DNA of 17,761 nucleotides from Anaerolinea thermophila (GTDB lineage: Bacteria; Chloroflexota; Anaerolineae; Anaerolineales; Villigracilaceae), in contig DYLB01000024.1 of the NCBI GenBank assembly GCA_020722305.1, positions 1 to 17,761 of the forward strand, written 5' to 3'. The position numbers and the translations under genes are program-made. This document shows, in pieces, positions 1 through 6,983 of this stretch. Position 1 is the stretch's first letter. The number at the start of each line of letters is the position of its first letter. A model generated the notes under the pieces. That model worked only from the letters and a program-made list of their open reading frames with translations. It did no database searches and was not told the DNA's origin.

Positions 1-1
1 T

Positions 2-433
2 GTTTTCCGTGAAACTTGTACTGAGCCTGTCGAAGTATCCGTGTACCAAAAGGTCAAAGCCTCGCTGACACAGGGCGGGGCGGCCATGGGCGTGATGCCC
101 GGCGGGGCCAGCAAACGCGACTACCTCGATTACCACATCCGCACCTCGCTGGCCGAGGGCAGCCGCTTCGACCTGATCGCCATGGGGCGCGGCGAAGGCC
201 CCGGCTGTTACTGCGCCGTCAACCACAACCTGCGCCATGTCATTGATGATTTGAGCCGCCACTACGCTTACGTCGTCATTGACAACGAAGCCGGGATGGA
301 ACATCTCTCACGGCGCACCACCCGCGACGTCCAGCATTTGCTCGTCGTCAGCGACCCGACCCAGCGCGGCCTGGTTGCGGCGGCCAATATTGCTCAGCTG
401 CGAAAAGAGCTCGACATGGAGTCGATTTCGTAA
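2..433 (+). CDS. CooC-like nucleotide-binding protein, partial and 3'-truncated
   Basis: This is a fragment of a CooC-family (MinD/ParA-like, SIMIBI class) ATPase; members help insert nickel into carbon monoxide dehydrogenase. The motif GPGCYCAVN carries the CxC pair that in CooC binds metal at the dimer interface. Following segments VVIDNEAGMEHLSRRTTRD and LLVVSDPTQRG match the family's switch and base-binding regions. The P-loop half lies outside the window. The frame is open from base 2, so a GTG at 41 need not be the start. The protein stops about 12 residues after the usual 'LR.EL' helix, whereas family members of about 250-270 residues continue for some 80 more, so the 3' end appears lost. 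It ends 5 bp from the convergent glycerate kinase gene. A GAGCCTGTCGAAG repeat sits in the frame at 22-34. No CO dehydrogenase gene is visible here. It may be a pseudogene. Confidence 0.6.
   Translation, partial: VFRETCTEPVEVSVYQKVKASLTQGGAAMGVMPGGASKRDYLDYHIRTSLAEGSRFDLIAMGRGEGPGCYCAVNHNLRHVIDDLSRHYAYVVIDNEAGMEHLSRRTTRDVQHLLVVSDPTQRGLVAAANIAQLRKELDMESIS
17..46. repeat. REP-like GAGCCTGTCGAAG repeat inside the CooC-like frame
   Basis: The core TGAGCCTGTCGAAG is at 22-35. The same core occurs at 16988-17000 and in a variant form at 4805-4820. Here it is bracketed by a 5-bp direct repeat TGTAC at 17-21 and 42-46, which could be a target duplication or chance. In the CooC frame it reads TEPVEV. 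Confidence 0.55.
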
Positions 434-438
434 AGTGG

Positions 439-1710
439 TCAAAATGCAAAAAGGAAGGCCAGGTCGTTGACATTCGTGCCGCTCGGCCCGGTTTTGACCA
501 AATCGTCCAGTTCGGCAAAAAACGCATACGCATCGTTCCGGGATAGGTAGCCTGGCGCGGCCATCCCCAGCGACTCAGCCCTCCGGGCGGAATCCCCCGT
601 TGCCACGGCCCCGGCCGCGTCGGTGGGGCCGTCTTCGCCGTCGGTGGCGAGGGAGACGAGCATCACGTCGTCCATGCCGCGCAGGGCTTCGACCGCGCCC
701 AGGGCCAATTCCTGGTTGCGGCCGCCGCGTCCGTCCCCGCGCAATGTGACGGTTGTTTCACCCCCAGCCAGCAGGCAGAATGGGCGCGGCAAGCGGCTTT
801 CAGCCTGTCTCAGCGCTTCAGCCAGTTCACGGCCCACATCCCCGGCTTCACCCTGCATCCCGGAGCGGATGATCCCAGCCTGGAAGCCCTCCTGCCGGGC
901 TTGGTCCAGGGCGGCGCGCAGGGCGATGTCATTGCTGGCGATGATATGGTTTTCGACCCTTCCGAAGACAGGGTCGCCAGGCTTGGCGGTTTCCCTGAAG
1001 CATGGGATGATTTCCGGGTCGAGCGAATATTTCTCGACAATCGAGATGGCGTCCTCGCGGGTGGATGGGTCGGGGGCGGTGGGGCCGGAGGCAATCGCTT
1101 CGAGCGGATCGCCCACCACATCGGACAGGATCAGGCTGATAATGCGAGCGTTGTTGGCGGCCTGGGCCAGCCCGCCGCCTTTGAGCGAGTCGAGGTGGCG
1201 GCGCAGGATGTTGATCTCGTCAATACGCGCTCCGCATGCCAGCAGAGACGCGGTGAGTGACTGCAACGCCGCAAGCGGGATGAGCGGCGCGGCCATCAGG
1301 GCCGAACCCCCGCCGGAGATCAGGCAGACGAGCAAGTCACCCGGGGTGAGGCGGGAGACGAATTCGCGGGCGGCCCGTCCGGCGCGCAGGCTGGAGTCGC
1401 CGGGGATGGGGTGGCCGCCTTCGATAACGGTGGCAGGCCCGAATTCCAGGGGCGAGGCGTGCTTGGTGACGACCAGGGCCTCGGTCAAAGTCATCGAAGC
1501 GGAGAGGGCCGAGGTCATGTCGCAGGCCGCTTTCCCCAATCCAAAAGCAAAAACCCGCTGTGCCGGGGGCAGGGAATGAGCCTGCAAATAGCGTTGGACT
1601 GTCTCGCCGGCGTGTGCGGATCGAAAAGCGGCGGCCAGGATGCGTTGGATGGCGGCACGGCGCGGGTGCGCCCGGAGCGATTGGCAGGTGAAATGCTTCG
1701 GCTCGAACAT
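439..1710 (-). CDS. Glycerate 2-kinase, MOFRL/DUF4147 family
   Basis: 423 residues, normal for type II glycerate kinases (GckA/TtuD-like), which phosphorylate D-glycerate with ATP to 2-phosphoglycerate and feed serine-cycle, tartrate or photorespiratory-type carbon into lower glycolysis. Visible motifs are the N-terminal FGLGKAACDM, the glycine-rich GGGSALM, LSDVVGDPLEAIASGPTAPDPST in the DUF4147 half, and the C-terminal MOFRL signature GGETTVTLRGDGRGGRNQELALGA followed by TDGEDGPTDAAGA. The ATG at 1710 is favoured because a TATACT hexamer ends exactly 6 nt before it, implying a leaderless mRNA. The product, 2-phosphoglycerate, is also a substrate or product of the phosphoglycerate mutase encoded at 6984, though the two genes are not linked in an operon. 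The gene is divergent from the aminotransferase and convergent with the CooC remnant. Confidence 0.9.
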   Translation of the reverse strand: MFEPKHFTCQSLRAHPRRAAIQRILAAAFRSAHAGETVQRYLQAHSLPPAQRVFAFGLGKAACDMTSALSASMTLTEALVVTKHASPLEFGPATVIEGGHPIPGDSSLRAGRAAREFVSRLTPGDLLVCLISGGGSALMAAPLIPLAALQSLTASLLACGARIDEINILRRHLDSLKGGGLAQAANNARIISLILSDVVGDPLEAIASGPTAPDPSTREDAISIVEKYSLDPEIIPCFRETAKPGDPVFGRVENHIIASNDIALRAALDQARQEGFQAGIIRSGMQGEAGDVGRELAEALRQAESRLPRPFCLLAGGETTVTLRGDGRGGRNQELALGAVEALRGMDDVMLVSLATDGEDGPTDAAGAVATGDSARRAESLGMAAPGYLSRNDAYAFFAELDDLVKTGPSGTNVNDLAFLFAF

Positions 1711-1716
1711 GCTCCA

Positions 1717-1722
1717 AGTATA
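1717..1722 (-). promoter_or_regulatory. Predicted -10 element, leaderless promoter of glycerate kinase
   Basis: On the minus strand TATACT is followed by 6 nt and then ATG (1710). Transcription would start at or next to the A of the start codon. No convincing -35 element or Shine-Dalgarno sequence at a workable distance was seen. Confidence 0.5.
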
Positions 1723-1729
1723 CCGGGCT

Positions 1730-1735
1730 TATAAT
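1730..1735 (+). promoter_or_regulatory. Predicted -10 element, leaderless promoter of aminotransferase
   Basis: A perfect TATAAT is followed by AACCCC and ATG at 1742, a 6-nt gap. It lies only 7 bp from the opposite-facing -10 at 1717-1722, so the two divergent promoters overlap back to back inside the 31-bp gap. No Shine-Dalgarno sequence is present. Confidence 0.6.
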
Positions 1736-1741
1736 AACCCC

Positions 1742-2959
1742 ATGCCAACCCTCAAAGACTACTTCCTGCTCGACCCGAACGTCGTTTTCCTGAACCACGG
1801 CTCGTTTGGGGCCACGCCCCGGCCGGTTTTCGAGGCCTATCGTGACTGGCAATTGCGGCTCGAACGCCAGCCGGTGCTGTTCCTCGGCCGGGAATTGGAC
1901 GGCCTGCTGGGTGAAGCGCGCCAGGCTTTGGGCGCGTACCTGAACGCGGCTGCGGACGACCTGGTTTTCATCCCAAACGCCACGCACGGGGCGAACATCA
2001 TCGCCCGTTCGCTGGAGCTTGCACCGGGCGACGAAATCCTGGCCAGCGACCACGAATACGGGGCCTGCGATTACACCTGGGATTTCGTGTGCCGGAAAAC
2101 CGGGGCAGTTTACGTCCGCCAGCCGATCCCCCTGCCGGTCTGTGACGAGGACGAGATCGTCGAGCGGCTTTGGCAGGGTGTGACCCCTCGGACGAAGGCG
2201 ATCTACCTGAGCCACATCACCTCGCCGACGGCGCTGCGCCTGCCGGTGGAAAAGGTCTGCGAGCGGGCGCGGGACCGGGGAATCGTTACCGTTATTGATG
2301 CGGCTCACTCGCCCGGGCAGATCCCGCTGGATTTGCAAGCCTTGGGCGCAGACGTAGTTTTCGGCAACTGCCACAAGTGGATGCTGGCTCCCAAAGGCGC
2401 GGCCTTTTTGTACGTGCGGCGGGAGTTGCAACCACAGATCGAACCGCTGGTCGTCAGTTGGGGATACCGCCCGACCCCTGAGACGACGACCGGTTCCCGT
2501 TTTGTGGACATCCTGCAATGGACGGGGACCAAAGACCCGGCCGCGGCCCTGGCGGTGCCGGCTGCGATCCGCTTCATGGCCGACCATCATTGGGAAGCCG
2601 TCCAGCGGGAATCTCACGACTTGCTGCGCCAGGCTATCCAGCGCATCTGCGATCTGACGGGGATGCCCCCGCTCTACCCGCTCGACTCGGATTTCTATTC
2701 GCAAATGGGCATTGCCCCGCTGCCGACGTGTGACCTGACGGTGTCGAAGCGCCGCCTGTACGATGAGTTCAGGATCGAAGTGCCTTTGATCCAGTGGCAG
2801 GACAGGCAGTTCGTCCGCATTTCGGTGCAGGGATATAACACGCAGGCGGATGTGGATGCGCTTTGCAGCGCCCTGCTGCGGCTGGAATTATATAATACCC
2901 ACGGTCACACACCTGCCCTGGCGGGCGGTGCCAGGGAATTGCGCTTTCCTACTCGATAA
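1742..2959 (+). CDS. Class V PLP-dependent aminotransferase, isopenicillin N epimerase-like
   Basis: 405 residues from the ATG at 1742. The N-terminus LDPNVVFLNHGSFGATPRPV is the hallmark of the isopenicillin-N-epimerase/cysteine-desulfurase-like branch of fold type I PLP enzymes. The PLP-pocket Asp is in TVIDAAHSPGQ (about D186, H189), and the Schiff-base lysine is in GNCHKWMLAPKGAAF (about K212). The C-terminal domain ends with FVRISVQGYNTQADVDALCSALLRL. These enzymes are epimerases, desulfurases or hydrolases; the substrate cannot be told from sequence, and no beta-lactam genes are nearby. The last 22 or so residues after ALLRLE do not look like family sequence. They are encoded by a palindromic element at 2895-2988 whose loop supplies the TAA stop. 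The gene is convergent with mutS. Confidence 0.85.
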   Translation: MPTLKDYFLLDPNVVFLNHGSFGATPRPVFEAYRDWQLRLERQPVLFLGRELDGLLGEARQALGAYLNAAADDLVFIPNATHGANIIARSLELAPGDEILASDHEYGACDYTWDFVCRKTGAVYVRQPIPLPVCDEDEIVERLWQGVTPRTKAIYLSHITSPTALRLPVEKVCERARDRGIVTVIDAAHSPGQIPLDLQALGADVVFGNCHKWMLAPKGAAFLYVRRELQPQIEPLVVSWGYRPTPETTTGSRFVDILQWTGTKDPAAALAVPAAIRFMADHHWEAVQRESHDLLRQAIQRICDLTGMPPLYPLDSDFYSQMGIAPLPTCDLTVSKRRLYDEFRIEVPLIQWQDRQFVRISVQGYNTQADVDALCSALLRLELYNTHGHTPALAGGARELRFPTR

Positions 2960-2988
2960 GAAGCGCAATTTGTGACCGCCCTGGGTAT
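2895..2988. repeat. Palindromic element with predicted three-way junction
   Basis: An outer stem is formed by ATACCCA (2895-2901) with TGGGTAT (2982-2988) and GGTCACA (2903-2909) with TGTGACC (2971-2977). Inside it are two perfect hairpins set end to end: CCCTGGC/GCCAGGG (2916-2922/2930-2936) and AATTGCGCTT/AAGCGCAATT (2937-2946/2961-2970). Stems abut with no spare bases except a 6-nt linker at 2910-2915. It lies between convergent genes, supplies the aminotransferase stop codon, and has no T-run, so it is not a plain rho-independent terminator. A mobile REP/MITE-type element or structured RNA is possible. Confidence 0.7.
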
Positions 2989-3037
2989 AGACACGGGTTT
3001 GACGCTTCAGTTTTGGTTGGAAGAGTTCTGAATGGCG

Positions 3038-5650
3038 TCAATCCCCTAAGAATTTCTTCTGCCATTCGAACAATTTGTTCAGTGCTTCGATTGGGGATAA
3101 TGCGTTTACATCCACCTGCTTGAGTTCATCCAGCAAGGGATTGGTTTCGGGGAAGAGGGCCACCTGGCGGGCAGCCTGCGGGTTGATCCGCACCGCTTTG
3201 CCGGAGCTGCGCTCCAGGGCGGCCATGATCTCGTTCGCTCGCTGGATGACCGGCTTGGGCAGCCCGGCCAGTTGGGCCACGTGGATGCCGTAGGAGCGGT
3301 CCGCACCGCCGGGGACGATCTTGTGCAGGAAGACCACCTTGTTGTCGGCCTCGGTCACGGCCACGTTGTAGTTGCGTACACCCGGCAGCAGGTCGGCCAG
3401 TTGGGTCAACTCGTGGTAATGGGTGGCAAAGAGGGTCTTGGCCCGCAGGTGCGGGTGGTTGTGGATGTACTCGACCACGGCCCAGGCGATGGATACCCCG
3501 TCGTAAGTGCTGGTGCCGCGCCCGATCTCATCCAGGATCAGGAGCGACCGGCCCGTGGCGTGGTTCAGGATGTTGGCCGCCTCGATCATCTCGACCATGA
3601 ACGTGGACTGTCCCGCGTGGATTTCGTCCTGGGCGCCGATACGGGTGAAGATGCGGTCCACCAGGCCGATCCGGGCCGAATCCGCCGGGACGAAGGAGCC
3701 CATTTGAGCCATGAGGGTGATCAGGGCCGACTGGCGCAGGTAGGTACTTTTGCCGCTCATGTTCGGGCCGGTGATGACCCGCACGATCTCGCCTTTTTCG
3801 AAGGTGATGTCGTTGGGGACGAAACGCTCGCCGTGCAGGGACTGCTCGACCACCGGGTGGCGGCCTTCACGGATATCCAGCCCGTCGTCGTTGGTCACTT
3901 CGGGGCGGACATAGCCGTTCAGGGCCGCGGTTTCGGCCAGGGCAGCCAGCACGTCCAGTTCGGCCAGGGCGCGGGCGGTGTTCAGCAGCGTATATGCGGA
4001 TTTTCCCAGCGTGGCGCAGATTTCCTTGAACAGGCGCAATTCGATCTCGCGGATGCGTTCCTCGGCGTTCAACACTAGGGTTTCGTACTCTTTCATCTCC
4101 GGGGTGATGAAGCGCTCAGCGTTGACCAACGTCTGTTTGCGGATGTAATCGGCGGGGGCGTTGGCAGCCTGGCCCTGCGATATTTCGATGTAGTAGCCGA
4201 AGACTTTGTTGTAACCCACTTTGAGGGTTTTGATCCCGGTGCGCTGGCGTTCGACGGCTTCGAGGTTGGCGATCCAGTCGCGGGCGTGGGCCGAGGCGTC
4301 CATCACCCCGTCCAGTTCGGCGGAGTAGCCGGGGCGGATGATGCCGGTGTTTTGGGTGGTGGCGGGCGGCTCGTCGGCGAGCGCGGAGCGGACCAGGGCC
4401 AATTCGTCTTCACATAACGAGAGCAGGCCCAGGGTCCGGGAAAGAGCCGGGGAATCCGGTAAAACGGAGCCGATTTCCGGCAGGTGCGAAAGCGTCTCCC
4501 TTAACGCGACCAAATCCCTCGGCTGGGCATATCCCGAAAGCAGGCGGTTGGTGAGACGTTCGAGGTCGGCCAACGGCTTGAGGGCGGCCCGCAGTTCGGC
4601 GCGGGCCATGCCATTGTTGAAGAACAGTTCCACCTCGTCCTGGCGCTGGCGGATCTTTTCCACATCGAGTAGCGGCTGGCTGACCCACTGGCGCAGCAGG
4701 CGTTTGCCCATCGGGGTGACGGTTTTGTCGAGGATGCCTAGCAGGGAACCTTTGGTATCGCCACGAAGCGCCTGCCCTGCCTGCGGCACTGGCGCAGGCA
4801 CAGGTGAGCTTTGTCGAAGGGTCTCGGTCAATTCCAGGTTGCGGCGGGTGGCGGCGTCGAGAGTCATGAACTCGCTCAGGCTGTAAACCCGCAGGCTGGT
4901 GAGCAGGCCGAGGGCGGCGGGTTCGGTCTCTTTGAGATATTGCAGGATGCCCCCGGCGGCGCGCACGGCCAGCGAGTGGCTTTTCAGCCCAAAGCCGTCG
5001 AGGGTGGAGACGTTGAAGTGGTTCAAAAGGGATTCCTGGCTGCGACCCGGTTCGAAGCGCCAGGCGGGCCAGGGGGTGACGTGCCCAGGCAGCCCGTTGG
5101 CGAATTCGAGGGTATCCGGATGGATGATCTCCGCCGGACGCAGGCGGGTGATCTCGGCCCGAACGGGGGTATTGTCGTGGGCTTCGATCTCGGTGACGGC
5201 GAATTCGCCGGTGGTGATGTCGGCGTAGGCGACCGCGGCGCGCTCTCCTTCGACGACCAGGGCGGCGAGGTAGTTGTTGCCGTCACCGGGCAGCAGCCCG
5301 GGTTCGACGATGGTCCCGGGCGTGACAACCCGCACCACCTGGCGCTTGACCAACCCTTTGGCCGGGACTTCGCCAATCTGCTCGGCGATGGCAACCTTGT
5401 AACCTGCCCCGACGAGGCGGGCAACATAGGCTTCGTAGGCGTGGTAGGGGATGCCTGCCAGCGGGACGCGCATCCCGTTACCGATGGGCCGGGAGGTGAG
5501 TACGATTTCGAGGACACGCGAAGCGATTTCAGCGTCCTGGTCGAAGGTTTCGTAGAAATCGCCCAGACGGAAGAGCAGGATCGCATCCTGGTGCTGGCGT
5601 TTGAGTTCGAGATATTGTTTGCGGATGGGGGTGACGTCGTCGGCGGCCAT
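3038..5650 (-). CDS. mutS: DNA mismatch repair protein MutS
   Basis: 870 residues from the ATG at 5650, full length for MutS1. MutS binds mispairs and small loops as a dimer and uses ATP to recruit MutL. The mismatch-reading motif LGDFYETF is at about 29-36 (F32, E34). Connector, lever and clamp regions follow. The ATPase has Walker A GPNMSGKST (about 628-636, K634), Walker B LLILDEIGRGTSTYDG (D707, E708) and the conserved FATHYHELT. The C-terminus PIEALNKLFEWQKKFL is the usual dimer/tetramer tail. A TTG 15 nt upstream is in frame, but TACAAT ending 6 nt before ATG 5650 makes the ATG the better start. A repeat-like segment (about residues 278-299, PVPAPVPQAGQAL) interrupts the normal junction before KGSLLGILDKTVTPMGKRLL. 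No mutL is in the window. Confidence 0.97.
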   Translation of the reverse strand: MAADDVTPIRKQYLELKRQHQDAILLFRLGDFYETFDQDAEIASRVLEIVLTSRPIGNGMRVPLAGIPYHAYEAYVARLVGAGYKVAIAEQIGEVPAKGLVKRQVVRVVTPGTIVEPGLLPGDGNNYLAALVVEGERAAVAYADITTGEFAVTEIEAHDNTPVRAEITRLRPAEIIHPDTLEFANGLPGHVTPWPAWRFEPGRSQESLLNHFNVSTLDGFGLKSHSLAVRAAGGILQYLKETEPAALGLLTSLRVYSLSEFMTLDAATRRNLELTETLRQSSPVPAPVPQAGQALRGDTKGSLLGILDKTVTPMGKRLLRQWVSQPLLDVEKIRQRQDEVELFFNNGMARAELRAALKPLADLERLTNRLLSGYAQPRDLVALRETLSHLPEIGSVLPDSPALSRTLGLLSLCEDELALVRSALADEPPATTQNTGIIRPGYSAELDGVMDASAHARDWIANLEAVERQRTGIKTLKVGYNKVFGYYIEISQGQAANAPADYIRKQTLVNAERFITPEMKEYETLVLNAEERIREIELRLFKEICATLGKSAYTLLNTARALAELDVLAALAETAALNGYVRPEVTNDDGLDIREGRHPVVEQSLHGERFVPNDITFEKGEIVRVITGPNMSGKSTYLRQSALITLMAQMGSFVPADSARIGLVDRIFTRIGAQDEIHAGQSTFMVEMIEAANILNHATGRSLLILDEIGRGTSTYDGVSIAWAVVEYIHNHPHLRAKTLFATHYHELTQLADLLPGVRNYNVAVTEADNKVVFLHKIVPGGADRSYGIHVAQLAGLPKPVIQRANEIMAALERSSGKAVRINPQAARQVALFPETNPLLDELKQVDVNALSPIEALNKLFEWQKKFLGD
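4778..4820. repeat. REP-like hairpin plus GAGC-TTGTCGAAGG motif inserted in mutS
   Basis: TGCCTGCG (4778-4785) and CGCAGGCA (4793-4800) form a perfect 8-bp stem with a 7-nt loop. TGAGCTTTGTCGAAGG follows at 4805-4820, a variant of the repeat core at 22-35 and 16988-17000. In mutS it encodes the Pro/Ala-rich stretch between TETLRQ and GDTKGS, where MutS proteins normally have only a few residues. Confidence 0.6.
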
Positions 5651-5656
5651 GGGGTG

Positions 5657-5662
5657 ATTGTA
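5657..5662 (-). promoter_or_regulatory. Predicted -10 element, leaderless promoter of mutS
   Basis: The minus strand reads TACAAT, then CACCCC, then ATG (5650). A weak -35 candidate, TTTACG, lies 17 nt upstream of the hexamer. The hexamer overlaps the alternative TTG codon, which argues against that start. Confidence 0.55.
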
Positions 5663-5767
5663 CAACGTATTGGATGAATCGTAAACTTGAAGGGTATCCA
5701 GCGCATCCCGTCAGGGACGGTAGGCGGCGCTTATTGTGAAAATCATCCCGGCCTCCAAAAAATGACG

Positions 5768-5773
5768 TATAAT
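5768..5773 (+). promoter_or_regulatory. Predicted -10 element of the ABC ATPase gene
   Basis: A perfect TATAAT lies 38 nt before the ATG, giving a leader of about 32 nt. No clear -35 was found. A small CCGTC/GACGG hairpin at 5708-5720 lies upstream in the mutS-ABC divergent gap and may be another REP-like piece. Confidence 0.5.
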
Positions 5774-5797
5774 CAAAACACTATATTCCCACGAAAC

Positions 5798-5802
5798 GGA
5801 GG
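5798..5802 (+). promoter_or_regulatory. Shine-Dalgarno site of the ABC ATPase gene
   Basis: GGAGG is 9 nt before the ATG at 5812. It shows that this genome uses conventional ribosome binding sites beside the leaderless starts of neighbouring genes. Confidence 0.7.
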
Positions 5803-5811
5803 TTCAATCTA

Positions 5812-6912
5812 ATGGCAAGTGTAACGTATGATCATGTCTTCAAGGAATTCGGCAGCGTGACGGCGGTCAACGATATGAATTTCAACATCGAAGACAAGGA
5901 ATTTCTCGTGCTGGTCGGTCCGTCGGGTTGCGGCAAGACGACTGCCCTGCGCCTGTTGGCCGGTCTCGAAGAGATCACCCGCGGCGAGATCCGCATCGGT
6001 GACCGGGTCGTCAACGATGTGCCGCCCAAAGACCGGGACATCGCCATGGTCTTCCAGTCCTATGCGCTTTACCCCCACCTATCGGTTTACGATAATATGG
6101 CCTTTGGCTTGAAACTCCGCAAGATGCCCAAGGACGAGATCAAGCGCCGGGTCGGTGAGGCCGCCGATATCCTGGGGATCCATGATCTGCTCGACCGCAA
6201 GCCGCGCCAGCTCTCCGGCGGCCAACGTCAGCGTGTGGCGGTTGGACGGGCGATCGTCCGGGAGCCGAAGGTGTTCCTGTTCGATGAGCCGCTCTCCAAC
6301 CTCGACGCCAAACTGCGGGTCCAGATGCGGGCCGAGATCAGCAAGCTGCACCACCGGCTCCAGACCACGTTCATTTATGTGACCCACGACCAGGTCGAAG
6401 CCATGACCATGGCCACCCGGATCGCGGTCATCAACAAGGGTATCATCCAACAAATCGACACGCCCCAGGTCTTGTACGACAAGCCCGATAACCTGTTCGT
6501 GGCCGGTTTCATCGGCTCCCCGGCGATGAACTTCTTCCGCGCCAAACTGCAAAAAGCTGACGGCCGGCTGATGGTTGATACCGGCGATTTCGCGGTAGGC
6601 ATCCCGCCGGAACGTTATGACACCTACCGCAACTACATCGGACGGGAGGTGGTCTTCGGCATCCGCCCCGAGGACATCCATGATCCCAACTTCCTGCCCG
6701 CCAACATCCACGCCGAGACGATTACCGCCAAAGTGGATGTAACCGAGCTGATGGGCAACGAAATCTTCCTCTACCTGGTCAGCGGTCCGAACACCTTCAC
6801 TGCCCGGGTCGACCCGCGTACCCGATACCAGTTGGGCGATACCAACAAGATCGCCTTCAACATGGACAATTTCCACCTGTTCGACCCTGAAACCGAAAAA
6901 GCCATCCGCTGA
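5812..6912 (+). CDS. ABC transporter ATP-binding protein, MalK/UgpC/MsmK (CUT1) type
   Basis: 366 residues, typical of CUT1 sugar-importer ATPases. Walker A GPSGCGKTT is at 36-44, the signature LSGGQRQRVAVGRAI begins at 134, Walker B is FLFDEPLSNLDAKLR (D158, E159), and the H-loop is in YVTHDQVEAM at about 190. After the nucleotide-binding domain comes a C-terminal regulatory/TOBE part with VFGIRPEDIHD and FNMDNFHLFDPET, as in MalK/UgpC proteins. It would hydrolyse ATP on the cytoplasmic face to drive uptake of a sugar, oligosaccharide or glycerol-phosphate type substrate. No permease or solute-binding protein gene adjoins it, so it may be a shared ATPase serving several importers, as MsmK does. 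The start is fixed by GGAGG 9 nt upstream. The next gene is 71 bp downstream. Confidence 0.92.
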   Translation: MASVTYDHVFKEFGSVTAVNDMNFNIEDKEFLVLVGPSGCGKTTALRLLAGLEEITRGEIRIGDRVVNDVPPKDRDIAMVFQSYALYPHLSVYDNMAFGLKLRKMPKDEIKRRVGEAADILGIHDLLDRKPRQLSGGQRQRVAVGRAIVREPKVFLFDEPLSNLDAKLRVQMRAEISKLHHRLQTTFIYVTHDQVEAMTMATRIAVINKGIIQQIDTPQVLYDKPDNLFVAGFIGSPAMNFFRAKLQKADGRLMVDTGDFAVGIPPERYDTYRNYIGREVVFGIRPEDIHDPNFLPANIHAETITAKVDVTELMGNEIFLYLVSGPNTFTARVDPRTRYQLGDTNKIAFNMDNFHLFDPETEKAIR

Positions 6913-6944
6913 TCGTTTTCGTAATTCCGATTTTCGACCCCCAA

Positions 6945-6965
6945 GGGCAGGCATTGGACCTGCCC
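6945..6965 (+). terminator. GC-rich hairpin between ABC ATPase and phosphoglycerate mutase genes
   Basis: GGGCAGG (6945-6951) and CCTGCCC (6959-6965) form a perfect 7-bp stem with a 7-nt loop. The following bases CTCATT lack a real T-run, so this could be a weak terminator, a processing site or an attenuator in the gpm leader. Confidence 0.35.
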
Positions 6966-6983
6966 CTCATTATGTTAGGAGTG

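Noticed and set aside
623..1579. 318-codon plus-strand frame opposite glycerate kinase
   Set aside because: Ser/Arg/Pro-rich shadow of the MOFRL gene; no domain, no start signal.
1337..2704. 455-codon open frame on the minus strand across the kinase and aminotransferase genes
   Set aside because: It is antisense to two genes with clear catalytic motifs. Its composition (Arg/Gly/Pro/Val-rich) is typical of a GC-rich antisense shadow, and it has no recognisable domain.
5651..5665. TTG at 5665 as the mutS start
   Set aside because: It overlaps the predicted -10 hexamer and adds five residues not expected in MutS; ATG 5650 fits better.
3272..5677. Long plus-strand frames opposite mutS (3272-4078 and 4811-5677)
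   Set aside because: Gly/Val/Asp-rich antisense readings of a well-conserved gene; no ribosome binding site or motif.
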